A stretch of 64,000 nucleotides of DNA from Halopseudomonas pelagia CL-AP6 (GCF_000410875.1 NZ_AROI01000006.1:1-64000); one strand, 5' to 3'. Shown: positions 51,213 through 61,309, numbered from the stretch's first letter. Made by a program: numbers and translations. Notes: generated from the sequence alone by a model not told the origin.

Positions 51213-52718
51213 TTATCGGCCGAACAAGGCCGGCTTCTCACGCTGTGGACGATTGCCTGCCGGCTTGCGCGAGTTCTCAGTACGAGGTGTGCTGGGCGCG
51301 CTCTTGTTGCCATTCGCCTGATGGCGACGCTCTTCACTGACACTGTCCTGCGGCTCGCTGTTAGGGCGTGCGGCACGTGGCGGTTGGTTGCTGCGCGGGC
51401 GATCGCTACGCGGTTTGTCACTGCGAGGCTTTTCCGAACGCGGCTTGTCGCTACGGCCTTGGCCACGACCTGCACCAGCACCGGCACCGGCGGCAGGGCG
51501 TTGGCCGCGACCGCTGCTGGGTGCGCCGCGCGCGCGTTCGGGACGGTCACTGTTGAGTTCGCCCTGAGCTGGTGGCTCGAAACCTTCTAGAGTTCCCTCA
51601 TCGATCTGTTGCTTGGTCATACGTTCGATGGCCTTGAGCAACTTTTCTTCGTCCGGGCTGACCAGTGATACGGCGCCGCCGCTGCGTCCGGCACGACCAG
51701 TGCGGCCGATCCGGTGCACGTAGTCTTCGGATACATTGGGCAGCTCAAAGTTGACCACATGCGGCAGTTGATCGATATCCAGACCGCGGGCGGCGATATC
51801 GGTGGCTACCAGAATGCGCAGCTTGTTGGCTTTGAAATCGGCCAGCGCTTTAGTTCGGGCGCTCTGGCTCTTGTTGCCATGAATGGCCGCAGCGGGCAGG
51901 CCGTTCTTGTCCAGATACTCGGCGAGGCGGTTGGCGCCATGCTTGGTGCGGGTAAAGACCAGCACTTGCTCCCAGGCGCCCATGGTGATCAAGTGAGCGA
52001 CCAGTGCGCGCTTGTGGCCTGCGGGCACACGGTAAACCGTCTGGGAGATACGTTCGACCGTGGTGTTCGGCGGAGTGACCTGAATGCGTGCAGGGTTGTC
52101 CAGCAGCTTGTTAGCCAGGTCGGTGATGTCTTTGGAGAAAGTCGCCGAGAACAGCAGCGTTTGACGCTGGCTAGGCAATTTGGCGATGACTTTCTTGACG
52201 TCATGGACAAAACCCATATCGAGCATGCGGTCGGCTTCGTCGAGTACCAGGATTTCTACCTTGGATAGATCCACGGCACGCTGGCCGACCAGATCCAGCA
52301 GGCGACCAGGGCAGGCAACCAGCACGTCGAGACCGGGGGCAATGGCTTTCATCTGCGGGTTGGCACCCACACCACCAAAGACGCAGGCCGTTTTCATCGG
52401 CAACTCGCCACCGTAGGTGACGAAGCTTTCATGTACCTGTGCGGCCAGCTCGCGGGTGGGTGTCAGCACCAGGACGCGAACCTGTTTAGGCGTGCGGCGG
52501 TGGGTAGAGTCGGGGTGCCCACCAGGGAACAGTTTTTCGATAATAGGCAGGGCAAAGCCTGCAGTCTTGCCCGTGCCGGTCTGCGCGGCGACCATCAGGT
52601 CGCGACCTTCGAGTACGGCGGGGATGGCTTGCGCCTGGACAGGTGTAGGAGAGGTATAACCAGTGGCTGCAACGGCGCGCACGAGCACGTCGGAGAGACC
52701 GAGAGTAGCAAAGGACAT
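51213..52718 (-). CDS. rhlE: DEAD-box ATP-dependent RNA helicase (RhlE type)
   Basis: A 501-residue helicase. The Q motif [14 protein letters not shown], motif [12 protein letters not shown], Ia PTRELAAQ, motif [12 protein letters not shown], motif III SATF, motif V ARGLDID and motif [15 protein letters not shown] are all present in the first 370 residues. The tail (about 390-501) is disordered and very basic, with repeated RSDKPRS-type units that probably bind RNA. RhlE proteins help ribosome assembly and RNA decay. The gene is convergent with pgaABCD, sharing the terminator. The exact paralogue is inferred from the tail and N-terminus. Confidence 0.9.
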   Translation of the reverse strand: MSFATLGLSDVLVRAVAATGYTSPTPVQAQAIPAVLEGRDLMVAAQTGTGKTAGFALPIIEKLFPGGHPDSTHRRTPKQVRVLVLTPTRELAAQVHESFVTYGGELPMKTACVFGGVGANPQMKAIAPGLDVLVACPGRLLDLVGQRAVDLSKVEILVLDEADRMLDMGFVHDVKKVIAKLPSQRQTLLFSATFSKDITDLANKLLDNPARIQVTPPNTTVERISQTVYRVPAGHKRALVAHLITMGAWEQVLVFTRTKHGANRLAEYLDKNGLPAAAIHGNKSQSARTKALADFKANKLRILVATDIAARGLDIDQLPHVVNFELPNVSEDYVHRIGRTGRAGRSGGAVSLVSPDEEKLLKAIERMTKQQIDEGTLEGFEPPAQGELNSDRPERARGAPSSGRGQRPAAGAGAGAGRGQGRSDKPRSEKPRSDKPRSDRPRSNQPPRAARPNSEPQDSVSEERRHQANGNKSAPSTPRTENSRKPAGNRPQREKPALFGR

Positions 52719-52830
52719 TCAGATAACCCTGTGATGGCCGTTGCGAACAGGGGTTGTCCGTGCGGCCGATAATGAAGAGCGCGGAGTATAACAGAAAGCA
52801 TGCTGCAGCGCAGTGCGGTCTGCTTGGCGG

Positions 52831-53598
52831 TCAGGGTGCAGTCAGGTTCAAGAAGCCGTCGCGGGATTCGAGCCCATATTCCTCAAGTATTTCGCGGTAC
52901 CGCTCAGTCTTCTTGAACTGCCGCAGCGCCTGGGAAAACTGCTCAGCAGGGACTCGCCATTTTTCCGTACGGTGAAACACCAGATAAAAGTCGCTGCTAC
53001 TCAATGCTTGGCTATGGAAGCCTACCTGGTTTTCTATGCCCAGTAAGCGGCTGGTATAGATCCCAACGGGGCGGCTCATTGCGACCATGTCGACACGCCC
53101 GCGCAGCAGTTTCTTCAAGTTGGCTTCAAAGCTGGGTGCGGGCTCGCGGAAAAAAGCGTCGGAACCGATAAATTCAGCATTGTTGTATAGATAGCCTGGT
53201 GACACACCGATAATCAGGCCATCAAGGTCGTTTAACTGGGTAAAAGCGAACGGGCGGCGCAACTCATGGAAGAGGACGGTTTCATGGCGGGATAAAGGTT
53301 CGCTGGTAAACAGATAGCTATTCTGGTGATCTTTGTGGGGGGCTATGTCCAAAATCGCATCTGCAGCGCCTGTTGCCACGTTATGCAGTACCCGTCGCCA
53401 GGGCATCAGGTTCCAGGTAGCCTGGTAGCCGAGTTGGTTGAGCACGTGCTCAGTAATGTCTTTGTCAGCGCCCTTTATTTGTCCTTGTTCCGTGTAAATA
53501 AAAGGCGGCCAATCCTCGCTGACAATATGCACCGACTTGGCTTGCACGTTCATGCAAGCCGTTAGCCATAGCAGTATCGTCAGAGATGACAGCTTCAT
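52831..53598 (-). CDS. periplasmic solute-binding protein family 3
   Basis: A 255-residue secreted protein with a signal peptide (LSSLTILLWLTACMNVQA) and the bacterial extracellular solute-binding protein 3 fold: VHIVSEDWPPFIYTEQGQIKGADKDI at the start and GRVDMVAMSRPVGIY in the middle. No transporter permease or ATPase gene adjoins it, so it may act as an orphan sensor or binding protein rather than an ABC importer subunit. It follows metF by 46 bp on the same strand, but no functional link is evident. The ligand is unknown. Confidence 0.83.
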   Translation of the reverse strand: MKLSSLTILLWLTACMNVQAKSVHIVSEDWPPFIYTEQGQIKGADKDITEHVLNQLGYQATWNLMPWRRVLHNVATGAADAILDIAPHKDHQNSYLFTSEPLSRHETVLFHELRRPFAFTQLNDLDGLIIGVSPGYLYNNAEFIGSDAFFREPAPSFEANLKKLLRGRVDMVAMSRPVGIYTSRLLGIENQVGFHSQALSSSDFYLVFHRTEKWRVPAEQFSQALRQFKKTERYREILEEYGLESRDGFLNLTAP

Positions 53599-53644
53599 AC
53601 TTACGTTTCAGGCTCATGCTGGGGTTTGGGGTGCTGGAGCCGGA

Positions 53645-54493
53645 TTACCTGCCGTGCAAGTTGCGCCAGACGGCCAGACTCGGCTCGGCCTGATTCAAGG
53701 TATAAAAATGCAGGCTCGGTGCGCCGCCGTCAATCAGACGTTGGCATAGTTCGCTAATCACTTGTGTGCCGAATGCGCTAATGCTCTCGCTGTCGTCGCC
53801 ATAGGATTCCAGTTGCTTGCGAATCCAGCGTGGAATTTCAGCGCCACATGCGTCGGAAAAACGTGCCAGTTTGCTGTAATTGGTGATCGGCATGATGCCC
53901 GGCACAATGGGTATATCCACCCCGGCCTTGCGCACGCGATCAACAAAGTAGAAGTAGCAGTCGGCGGTGAAGAAGTACTGGGTAATGGCGCTGTCGGCAC
54001 CGGACTTTGCCTTGCGGATGAAGTTCTCCAGGTCCGCTTCAAAATGCCGAGCCTGGGGATGCGCTTCCGGGTAGGCGGCCACCTCGATATGAAAGTGATC
54101 ACCGGTTTCTGCGCGGATGAACTCCACCAGTTCGTTGGCATAACGCAACTCGCCGGATGCCTGGCCCATGCCGGAAGGCAAGTCGCCACGCAATGCAACG
54201 ATACGCTTGATGCCAGATTCGCGGTACAGGGTCAGCAGGCTGCGCAGATCTTCTTTGCTGTCGCCAACACAAGACAGGTGCGGTGCAGTGGGCACCTGCA
54301 CTTCCTGATCCAGCTGTAGGACGGTTTTCAGCGTGCCTTCACGGGTCGAGCCGCCAGCGCCGTAAGTGACCGAAAAGAATTCGGGGTTTTCTGCCGCCAG
54401 CACCTTGCCGGTAGCAATCAGTTTTTCATGCCCGGCTTCGGTCTTGGTCGGAAAGAATTCGAAACTGACGGGTTTTTGTCTATTTGCACTCAT
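53645..54493 (-). CDS. metF: 5,10-methylenetetrahydrofolate reductase
   Basis: A 282-residue flavoenzyme that makes 5-methyltetrahydrofolate for methionine synthase. VSFEFFPTKTEAGHEKL at the N-terminus holds the catalytic Glu. SVTYGAGGSTREGT, LRGD and ITQYFFTADCYFYFVDR follow, then VPGIMPI. The start at 54493 matches the family N-terminus; an ATG four codons earlier is less likely. It follows ahcY on the same strand with a 104-bp gap filled by repeat units, so the two methyl-cycle genes probably share the ahcY transcript and its riboswitch. Confidence 0.95.
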   Translation of the reverse strand: MSANRQKPVSFEFFPTKTEAGHEKLIATGKVLAAENPEFFSVTYGAGGSTREGTLKTVLQLDQEVQVPTAPHLSCVGDSKEDLRSLLTLYRESGIKRIVALRGDLPSGMGQASGELRYANELVEFIRAETGDHFHIEVAAYPEAHPQARHFEADLENFIRKAKSGADSAITQYFFTADCYFYFVDRVRKAGVDIPIVPGIMPITNYSKLARFSDACGAEIPRWIRKQLESYGDDSESISAFGTQVISELCQRLIDGGAPSLHFYTLNQAEPSLAVWRNLHGR

Positions 54494-54508
54494 GCTTTGT
54501 CTCACGCG

Positions 54509-54593
54509 AGCTTCAAGCTTTGAGCGACAAGCTACGAACGGTCAGTGCGCCGGGCACGTTGCGCTGGTAGCTTGCCGCAGACGGCTTGCCGCT
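54509..54593. repeat. inverted pair of CTTG-type repeats, ahcY-metF gap
   Basis: GAGCTTCAAGCTTTGAGCGA (54509-54528), continuing CAAGCTACG, and GTAGCTTGCCGCAGACGGCT (54568-54587) followed by TGCCGC are opposing units of the dispersed repeat family. Together they fill most of the intergenic gap and could fold the ahcY-metF mRNA. Confidence 0.6.
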
Positions 54594-54597
54594 GATT

Positions 54598-56007
54598 TTA
54601 GTAGCGGTAGTCTTCTGGTTTGAACGGGCCGTCGACGCTGACGCCGATGTAGTCAGCCTGCTTGCTGGTCAGCTTGGTGATCACGCCACCAAAGCCTTTG
54701 ACCATTTCCAGGGCGACTTCCTCGTCCAGTTTCTTCGGCAACACTTCAACGCGCAGCAGCTCGGCTTTCTTCTCGGCTGGTTGCTTGGCATAGGCTTGGC
54801 CAAACAGGTGAATCTGCGCCAGAACCTGGTTGGCAAACGAGCCATCCATGATGCGGCTGGGGTGACCGGTAGCGTTACCCAGGTTGACCAGGCGGCCTTC
54901 GGCCAGCAGGATCAGGTAGTCGTCATTGGTCGGGTCGAAGTTGCTCTTGCCGGTGCGGTGCAGTTTGTGCACCTGCGGCTTGACCTCTTCCCAGTGCCAG
55001 TTGGCGCGCGTATAGGCAGTATCGATCTCGTTGTCGAAATGCCCAATGTTGCAGACAATCGCACGCTTTTTCAGGGCCTTGAGCATATTGGCGTCGCAGA
55101 CGTTAACGTTACCAGTGGTCGTCACCAGCAGGTCGATCCGGCCCAGTACGTTGACGTTGATGCACTGTTCGGTGCCGTCATTGATGCCGTTGTTGAACGG
55201 GGAGACCAGCTCAAAGCCGTCCATGCAGGCCTGCATCGCGCAGATCGGGTCGACTTCGCTGACCTTGACGATCATGCCTTCCTGACGCAGTGATTGTGCC
55301 GAGCCTTTGCCGACGTCACCGTAGCCGATAACCAGTGCCTGTTTGCCGGACAGCAGGTGGTCGGTGGCGCGCTTGATCGCGTCGTTAAGGCTGTGACGGC
55401 AACCGTATTTGTTGTCGTTCTTGCTCTTGGTAACGGAATCGTTGACGTTGATGGCCGGGATTTTCAGCGTGCCTTTTTTCAGCATGTCGAGCAGGCGATG
55501 CACACCGGTGGTGGTTTCCTCGGTTACGCCATGGACCTTGTCGAGCATGGCTGGGTATTGGTTGTGCAGGATCTCGGTCAGGTCGCCACCATCGTCCAGT
55601 ACCATGTTGGCTTCCCAGGGCTGGCCGTCCTTGAGGATGGTCTGCTTGATGCACCATTCATACTCTTCATCGGTTTCGCCTTTCCAGGCAAATACTGGAA
55701 TGCCGGCAGCAGCGATGGCGGCAGCAGCATGGTCCTGGGTCGAGAAGATGTTGCACGAGGACCAGCGCACTTCGGCACCCAACGAAACCAGGGTTTCGAT
55801 CAACACGGCGGTCTGGATGGTCATGTGGATACAGCCGAGGATCTTCGCACCCTTGAGCGGTTGTTCGGCGTTGTACTTGTTGCGCATCGCCATCAGGGCG
55901 GGCATTTCCGACTCGGCGATGATGATTTCACGGCGACCGTAGTCCGCCAGGCTGATATCGGCAACCTTGTAGTCATTGAAGTTCTTGTTGTTCATTACAG
56001 CACTCAT
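54598..56007 (-). CDS. ahcY: adenosylhomocysteinase (SAH hydrolase)
   Basis: A 469-residue NAD-dependent enzyme splitting S-adenosylhomocysteine to adenosine and homocysteine. [27 protein letters not shown] is near residue 58. The NAD-binding [11 protein letters not shown] lies near 250 and the C-terminal [11 protein letters not shown] is typical. The long form with the extra insertion around residues 150-190 is the usual proteobacterial type. The start at 56007 has GGAG seven bases upstream; frames further upstream run through the riboswitch. An SAH riboswitch precedes it. Confidence 0.97.
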   Translation of the reverse strand: MSAVMNNKNFNDYKVADISLADYGRREIIIAESEMPALMAMRNKYNAEQPLKGAKILGCIHMTIQTAVLIETLVSLGAEVRWSSCNIFSTQDHAAAAIAAAGIPVFAWKGETDEEYEWCIKQTILKDGQPWEANMVLDDGGDLTEILHNQYPAMLDKVHGVTEETTTGVHRLLDMLKKGTLKIPAINVNDSVTKSKNDNKYGCRHSLNDAIKRATDHLLSGKQALVIGYGDVGKGSAQSLRQEGMIVKVSEVDPICAMQACMDGFELVSPFNNGINDGTEQCINVNVLGRIDLLVTTTGNVNVCDANMLKALKKRAIVCNIGHFDNEIDTAYTRANWHWEEVKPQVHKLHRTGKSNFDPTNDDYLILLAEGRLVNLGNATGHPSRIMDGSFANQVLAQIHLFGQAYAKQPAEKKAELLRVEVLPKKLDEEVALEMVKGFGGVITKLTSKQADYIGVSVDGPFKPEDYRY

Positions 56008-56014
56008 GCGATTA

Positions 56015-56261
56015 CTCCATTCGTAGTTAGCGAATGGGCGCGGTTGTTTCTTTAACGACCCCGCTCGAGCCTGACGACCTGTTAGCCTTCTGCTGGAATC
56101 GTGCCCGCATGGAGGCCCGGTGCCGGACTCGCCGTGAATACATCCCTGTAGGCTCATCGATGGCGTCCTTGCCATCGACGGTCCGACACCGAGCCTCCAC
56201 GCAAGCACTCAGTGCTAGCTGAAAAAGCTGTCGGTCGCTGCAGCGCCCCTCGAGCGGGGTC
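56015..56261 (-). promoter_or_regulatory. S-adenosylhomocysteine (SAH) riboswitch controlling ahcY
   Basis: Read on the minus strand. P1 is 13 bp: GACCCCGCTCGAG (from 56261) with CTCGAGCGGGGTC (to 56057). The family core GAGGGGCGCTGCAGCGACC and the 3' segment GTCAGGCTCGAG match the SAH riboswitch pattern. P2 pairs CGACC (56233-56237) with GGTCG (56075-56079). A pseudoknot pairs GGGCGC (56243-56248) with GCGCCC (56036-56041). The expression platform is a 7-bp hairpin, CCATTCG (56031-56037) with CGAATGG (56017-56023), that buries the GG of the ahcY ribosome site GGAG (56015-56018). Two bases of its 5' arm belong to the pseudoknot, so SAH binding should free the ribosome site and turn ahcY on, as known for this class. 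Confidence 0.88.
56101..56208. repeat. palindromic repeat unit inside the SAH riboswitch P2 loop
   Basis: An 18-bp inverted repeat with two mismatches (GGAGGCCCGGTGCCGGAC at 56111-56128, GTCCGACACCGAGCCTCC at 56181-56198) is extended by GTGC/GCAC at 56101-56104 and 56205-56208. The arms flank a second hairpin, CGATGGC-GTCCTT-GCCATCG (56158-56177), and the block CGTGAATACATCCCTGTAGG. That block resembles MITE-like palindromes that I recall as common in pseudomonad intergenic DNA. It occupies the variable loop beyond P2. Confidence 0.7.
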
Positions 56262-56368
56262 AAAATCATTCGGCCAAGCACATACTGAAACAGCGCGTAC
56301 TTGGCCCGCTTTGCGGAAGCCGTGATACTGTCTCCCGCTTTTTATCTCATCCTGATCGGGAAGAAACC

Positions 56369-56836
56369 ATGCAATCTGTCTCCACCCGCAAAATACTGTC
56401 TTGCCTGTCCTTGACGCTACTGCTGACTGGCTGCGGCAGCCAGTCAGCAGATCCGGACTCGACCGAAGGCCAGCGCCAGGCCGTGTTCAAACAGTTCCTG
56501 GCGCACAGCGAGCCCATGGGCGGCATGCTCTCAGGCCGACTGGCCTTCGACGGCGAGGTCTTTGCCAGCCATGCCAGCCAATTGGCTGAGCTGGCCGACG
56601 CGCCCTGGGAGCATTTCCCCGAACCTGACCAGAACAACCCCCAGCCCAACACAGCGTTGCCTGAAGTCTGGTCCGATGCCGATGGTTTTGCCGAACTCAT
56701 CACCCAGTATCAGGCCGCTGTAGCAGACTTGAGTCTCATCACTGCTGCAGGCATCGACAGCCCCGAGCAGGTGACCCCCGCGATGCAGGCGGTACAGCAG
56801 GCCTGCAAAGCGTGTCATGACGGCTATCGTCGGTAG
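56369..56836 (+). CDS. cytochrome c family lipoprotein (c'-type, class II)
   Basis: A 155-residue lipoprotein: the signal ends in LTGC (lipobox Cys near residue 22). A four-helix cytochrome c'/c556-like region follows with one C-terminal heme motif, CKACHDGYR, near residue 147. The heme position at the very C-terminus is the class II arrangement. The early FDGEVFASHASQLAELA segment matches the first helices. The role is unknown; these proteins are periplasmic electron or gas-binding carriers. It is divergent from ahcY and convergent with metK. Confidence 0.86.
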   Translation: MQSVSTRKILSCLSLTLLLTGCGSQSADPDSTEGQRQAVFKQFLAHSEPMGGMLSGRLAFDGEVFASHASQLAELADAPWEHFPEPDQNNPQPNTALPEVWSDADGFAELITQYQAAVADLSLITAAGIDSPEQVTPAMQAVQQACKACHDGYRR

Positions 56837-56844
56837 TGATTCTA

Positions 56845-56876
56845 AGCTTGCCGCTTACAGCTTGAGGCTTGCCGCC
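56845..56876. repeat. CTTGCCGCTTACAGCTTG-type repeat at the metK 3' end
   Basis: AGCTTGCCGCTTACAGCTTG continues into AGGCTTGCCGCC as a unit of the dispersed repeat family. On the minus strand its last part encodes the C-terminal AASLKL residues and stop codon of metK. Confidence 0.6.
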
Positions 56877-58051
56877 GCTTTCAAAGCCTCGGCCTTGTCG
56901 GTCTTTTCCCAAGGGAATGCGGTAAAGGTATCGCCTTTAACCGTCATTTCCACCGGCGTGCGGCCGAAGTGACCGTAAGCTGCGGTGGCGCGGTACATCG
57001 GGTGCAACAGGTCGAGCATGCGCGTGATGGCGTACGGGCGCAGGTCGAAGTGCTCGCGAACCAGTTTGACGATCTTGTCGTCACTGATTTTGCCGGTGCC
57101 AAAGGTGTTGATCGATACCGAGGTGGGTTGTGCCACGCCAATGGCGTAGGACACCTGGATCTCACAACGCTCGGCCAGGCCCGCAGCGACGATGTTCTTG
57201 GCCACATAGCGGCCGGCATAGGCAGCGCTGCGATCGACCTTGGAGGGGTCCTTGCCGGAAAACGCACCGCCACCGTGACGGGCCATGCCGCCGTAGGTGT
57301 CGACTATGATCTTACGGCCAGTTAGGCCGCAGTCGCCGACCGGGCCACCGATGACGAAGTTGCCGGTCGGATTGATGTGATACTGGGTATCGGCGTGCAG
57401 CAGCTCGGCTGGGATCACATTTTTGACGATTTCTTCCATCACCGCCTCGCGCAGGTCCTTGAGGCTAATGTCCGGGTTGTGCTGGGTGGATAGCACGATG
57501 GCGTCGATACCGACCACCTTGCCGTTGTCGTAACGGCAGGTTACCTGGGATTTGGCATCGGGCCGCAACCAGCTCAGCGCGCCGCTCTTGCGTGCTTCCG
57601 ACTGACGCTCCACCAGGCGGTGAGCAAAGGTCACTGGCGCAGGCATCAGTACATCCGTCTCGTTGCTGGCGTAGCCGAACATCAGACCCTGATCGCCGGC
57701 GCCCTGGTCTTCGGGGTTCTGGCGGTCGACGCCCTGGGCAATATCCGGAGATTGCTTGCCGATGATGTTAATCACGCCGCAGGTAGCGCCGTCGTAGCCA
57801 ACGTCGGAGGAGGTGTAACCAACGTCCATGATCACGTTGCGCACCAGGTCTTCGAGGTCAACCCAGGCACTGGTGGTGATTTCACCGCCGACGATGGCAA
57901 CGCCCGTCTTGACCATGGTTTCGCAGGCAACGCGGGCGAATTTGTCTTCGCTGATGATGGCATCAAGCACGGCATCGGAGATCTGGTCTGCGAGTTTGTC
58001 CGGGTGGCCTTCGGACACGGATTCGGAAGTGAAAATCGAATAATCGCTCAT
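56855..58051 (-). CDS. metK: S-adenosylmethionine synthetase
   Basis: A 398-residue enzyme making SAM from methionine and [27 protein letters not shown] opens the protein, [12 protein letters not shown] is near residue 118 and [19 protein letters not shown] near 260. [23 protein letters not shown] holds the active-site Lys/Asp pair. The start codon overlaps the stop of the upstream ArsR/methyltransferase gene by 4 bp (ATGA), so the regulator and metK are coupled. The last residues and the stop are encoded by a dispersed repeat. Confidence 0.97.
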   Translation of the reverse strand: MSDYSIFTSESVSEGHPDKLADQISDAVLDAIISEDKFARVACETMVKTGVAIVGGEITTSAWVDLEDLVRNVIMDVGYTSSDVGYDGATCGVINIIGKQSPDIAQGVDRQNPEDQGAGDQGLMFGYASNETDVLMPAPVTFAHRLVERQSEARKSGALSWLRPDAKSQVTCRYDNGKVVGIDAIVLSTQHNPDISLKDLREAVMEEIVKNVIPAELLHADTQYHINPTGNFVIGGPVGDCGLTGRKIIVDTYGGMARHGGGAFSGKDPSKVDRSAAYAGRYVAKNIVAAGLAERCEIQVSYAIGVAQPTSVSINTFGTGKISDDKIVKLVREHFDLRPYAITRMLDLLHPMYRATAAYGHFGRTPVEMTVKGDTFTAFPWEKTDKAEALKAAASLKL

Positions 58052-59070
58052 GCTGCGGTCCCTTCTGTTGGGAATAAGTTGTCAATGATCGGTTTGCTGA
58101 ACTGTTGCAGCTGTATCTGGAAGCCGTTACGCAGGCCGATGTACAGGCTGTTACCCGGTACCAGTCCGGCTTCGCCGGCCCAGTAGCTTAGGTCAAGCTG
58201 GTCGAAGCCCAGCCACAAGTCACCGCAGGTGTCGCGTACCCAGCTCTGGTTGTGGCTGCACAGCTCGGTAAGGATCAGGCTGCCGCCGGGTTTGATCAGG
58301 CTGGTAAAGCGTTTCAATGCTTCTGCCGGGGCTGGCATATGGTGCAGCACCATATTGCACACCAGGCAATCGGCTGGGGCCAGAGGCTGAGGCACCAGTG
58401 CATCGGCGAGCAGGCATTCCACATTAGTAAGGCCGGCTTCGGCACACTGTTGGCGGGCGCGGTCGAGCATCGATGGCGCGTTATCTAGCCCCACGACTTT
58501 CTCAAAGCGGCTCGCCAGGTCAGGTAGAAAACCACCCTCACCGGGGCCCACTTCGAGCGCCAGCGCGTGAGCTGGTAGGGCCAGGCCGTCGATCAGGCTG
58601 AGCAGCGGTTCCCGATACAGACCGAAATGGGCAATCAGGTCCTGTTGTGCGGGTGTGCCATCGGTGAAGCGCGCGAAGAACTGCCGCGATAGGTCGGCCC
58701 GCTGGCTGTGCACGTCGGTTATGGCTTCGATCAGCGCTGGTTCCAGCGGCAGCGCATCAAGGCCATCCAATAGTTGGCTATGTACGCCGTACCAGGGCTG
58801 GCCGGTATCCGGCAGGCTGCGACGATAGAAAATCGAGTTGCCTTCGCGCCGGGTACTGACCAGTCCGGCATTGGCCAGAACCTTGAGATGGTGGCTCATG
58901 CCTGACTGACGCATGGCAAAGATCCTGGCTAGCTCCAGGACGCCGAAGGAGTCATTGCGCAGCACCCTTAGAATATCCAGACGCAGAGCATCGCCCGTGG
59001 CCTTGCAGAAGGCGGCGAGCTGTTCGGTAGCGCTGGAGGTGGGTGACACTAAGTGAGCTATAGGGTTCAT
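58048..59070 (-). CDS. sahR: ArsR family regulator fused to SAM-dependent methyltransferase domain (SahR-like)
   Basis: A 340-residue two-domain protein. The N-terminal ArsR winged helix (about residues 18-100) has [41 protein letters not shown] but none of the Cys metal sites of ArsR or SmtB. The C-terminal class I methyltransferase fold (about 150-330) shows [30 protein letters not shown] and [15 protein letters not shown]. SahR regulators of this architecture are known to sense SAH and repress methyl-cycle genes. The start at 59070 gives the family N-terminus. It is coupled to metK and preceded by a perfect palindrome. Confidence 0.88.
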   Translation of the reverse strand: MNPIAHLVSPTSSATEQLAAFCKATGDALRLDILRVLRNDSFGVLELARIFAMRQSGMSHHLKVLANAGLVSTRREGNSIFYRRSLPDTGQPWYGVHSQLLDGLDALPLEPALIEAITDVHSQRADLSRQFFARFTDGTPAQQDLIAHFGLYREPLLSLIDGLALPAHALALEVGPGEGGFLPDLASRFEKVVGLDNAPSMLDRARQQCAEAGLTNVECLLADALVPQPLAPADCLVCNMVLHHMPAPAEALKRFTSLIKPGGSLILTELCSHNQSWVRDTCGDLWLGFDQLDLSYWAGEAGLVPGNSLYIGLRNGFQIQLQQFSKPIIDNLFPTEGTAA

Positions 59071-59107
59071 TGGGGCAGTGTAGGTGCGCAAGCGGGTGGC
59101 CGCAAGA

Positions 59108-59133
59108 CCTATATCAAAAAAAATTGATATAGG
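59108..59133. promoter_or_regulatory. palindromic operator upstream of the sahR-metK operon
   Basis: CCTATATCAA-AAAAAA-TTGATATAGG is a perfect 10-bp inverted repeat with a 6-bp spacer, 38 bp upstream of the ArsR/methyltransferase start in the divergent gap with tkt. AT-rich palindromes of this size are typical ArsR-family operators, so autoregulation of sahR-metK is likely. Effects on tkt are possible but less direct. Confidence 0.75.
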
Positions 59134-59307
59134 TTGCCGGATGTGACGGGCAAGGGTTTTATTCCAGTGGTGTTGTGACGGTGCGGGGTTTCTCGGGGTT
59201 TTCATTGCCCACGGGCGCTGTTTGCGCGAAAATGCCCGGCCTTGTTATTGGACTGCGGCCCGAAAAGGCGCCCGGTTCATCTGTCTTGTCAGCCACAGGA
59301 GTTACCC

Positions 59308-61305
59308 ATGCCCAGCCGTCGTGATCGTGCCAATGCTATTCGTGCCCTCAGCATGGATGCCGTGCAGAAAGCCAACAGCGGTCATCCCGGCGCGCCCATG
59401 GGCATGGCGGATATCGCCGAGGTGCTCTGGCGCGACTATATGAAGCACAACCCGGTCAACCCTAACTGGGCTGATCGCGATCGTTTTGTGCTGTCGAATG
59501 GGCACGGTTCGATGTTGATCTATTCGCTGCTGCACCTGACCGGCTACGACCTGTCGATTGACGAACTGAAAAACTTCCGTCAACTGCACAGCAAAACGCC
59601 CGGCCACCCGGAATTTGGCTATACCCCGGGCGTGGAGACCACCACTGGTCCGCTAGGCCAAGGCCTGGCTAATGCGGTGGGCTTTGCGCTGGCGGAAAAG
59701 ATCATGGCCGCGCAGTTCAATCGTCCTGGGCATGATGTTGTAGATCATCACACTTATGTATTTATGGGTGATGGCTGTCTGATGGAAGGTATCTCCCACG
59801 AAGTATGCTCGTTGGCCGGCACTCTGGGTTTGAACAAGCTGATTGGTTTTTATGATGACAACGGCATCTCCATTGATGGCGAAGTGCATGGCTGGTTCAC
59901 CGATGATACGCCCAAGCGATTCGAGGCCTATGGTTGGCAGGTGATTCGCAATGTTAACGGTCACGACGCCGAAGAGATCAAGATCGCGATCGAGACGGCG
60001 CGCAAGAGCGATCGCCCGACGCTGATCTGCTGCAAGACTATCATCGGCTTCGGTTCGCCGAACAAGCAGGGTAAGGAAGACAGCCACGGTGCCGCGCTGG
60101 GTGATGCGGAAATCGCGCTGACCCGTGAAAAGCTCGGCTGGAAGCACGCTCCCTTTGAAATTCCGCAGGATATTTATGCCGAGTGGGATGCGCGCCAGGC
60201 GGGCGGTAAGGCGGAGGCCGAGTGGGACCAGCGGTTTGCCGCGTACCAAACTGCATTTCCGGAATTGGCCAGCGAGTTTGAGCGGCGCATGGCCGGTGAG
60301 CTGCCCGCCGACTTTTCCGAAAAGGCCTCGGCTTTTATTCGTGAAGTGGCGGACAAGGGCGAAACCATCGCCAGCCGTAAGGCCAGTCAGAATTGCCTGA
60401 ATGCCTTTGGTCCCCTGCTGCCGGAATTGCTCGGCGGTTCGGCTGACCTGGCGGGCTCGAATCTGACCCTGTGGAATGGCTGCAAGCCGGTTACCCAGGA
60501 GGATGCGTCCGGCAATTACATGTACTACGGCGTGCGTGAGTTCGGTATGAGCGCGATCATGAATGGCGTGGCGCTGCACGGCGGCTTGATCCCCTACGGT
60601 GCGACCTTCCTGATGTTTATGGAGTACGCGCGCAATGCAGTGCGTATGTCGGCCCTGATGAAAGTGCGCGTGCTCTATGTATTCACCCACGACTCCATCG
60701 GCCTGGGCGAAGATGGTCCTACCCATCAGCCGGTAGAGCAGTTGTCCAGCTTGCGCAGTACGCCTAATCTGGATACCTGGCGTCCGGCGGATACGGTCGA
60801 GTCGGCTGTCGCCTGGAAATACGCGATGGAGCGCAAGGATGGTCCGAGCGCGTTGATCTTCTCGCGCCAGAATCTGCCCTATCAGATCCGTGATAGCGAA
60901 ACCGAAACGGCGATTGCGCGTGGCGGCTACGTGCTGAAAAACTGTGAAGGTGAGCCGCAGCTGATTCTGATCGCGACTGGCTCCGAAGTGGGTCTGGCCA
61001 TGCAGGCCTGCGACAAGCTGACCGAGCAGGGGTACCGCGTACGGGTAGTCTCCATGCCCTGCACCAGCGTATTCGATCAACAGGATGCGGAGTACAAACA
61101 AGCGGTGCTGCCGCTGGAAGTGGGGGCGCGGATCGCCATCGAAGCCGCCCATGGCGACTTCTGGTACAAGTATGTGGGTCTGGATGGTCGCGTGATCGGC
61201 ATGAACACCTTCGGCGAGTCGGCGCCAGCGCCCGCTCTGTTCGAGGAGTTCGGCTTCACGGTCGACAATCTCCTGGCTACGGCCGAAGAGCTGTTGGAAG
61301 ACTAA
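59308..61305 (+). CDS. tkt: transketolase
   Basis: A 665-residue thiamine-diphosphate enzyme of the non-oxidative pentose phosphate pathway. Key parts are [21 protein letters not shown] at the N-terminus, [14 protein letters not shown] near residue 115, the ThDP/Mg motif [13 protein letters not shown] near 155 and [19 protein letters not shown] near 470. CAGGAG precedes the ATG at 59308; a frame 66 bp upstream lacks support. It is divergent from sahR-metK and is followed by epd, pgk and fba on the same strand. Confidence 0.97.
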   Translation: MPSRRDRANAIRALSMDAVQKANSGHPGAPMGMADIAEVLWRDYMKHNPVNPNWADRDRFVLSNGHGSMLIYSLLHLTGYDLSIDELKNFRQLHSKTPGHPEFGYTPGVETTTGPLGQGLANAVGFALAEKIMAAQFNRPGHDVVDHHTYVFMGDGCLMEGISHEVCSLAGTLGLNKLIGFYDDNGISIDGEVHGWFTDDTPKRFEAYGWQVIRNVNGHDAEEIKIAIETARKSDRPTLICCKTIIGFGSPNKQGKEDSHGAALGDAEIALTREKLGWKHAPFEIPQDIYAEWDARQAGGKAEAEWDQRFAAYQTAFPELASEFERRMAGELPADFSEKASAFIREVADKGETIASRKASQNCLNAFGPLLPELLGGSADLAGSNLTLWNGCKPVTQEDASGNYMYYGVREFGMSAIMNGVALHGGLIPYGATFLMFMEYARNAVRMSALMKVRVLYVFTHDSIGLGEDGPTHQPVEQLSSLRSTPNLDTWRPADTVESAVAWKYAMERKDGPSALIFSRQNLPYQIRDSETETAIARGGYVLKNCEGEPQLILIATGSEVGLAMQACDKLTEQGYRVRVVSMPCTSVFDQQDAEYKQAVLPLEVGARIAIEAAHGDFWYKYVGLDGRVIGMNTFGESAPAPALFEEFGFTVDNLLATAEELLED

Positions 61306-61309
61306 CCCA

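Noticed and set aside
52831-53598. ABC amino-acid transporter operon around the binding protein
   Set aside because: No permease or ATPase gene is adjacent. The neighbours are rhlE and metF.
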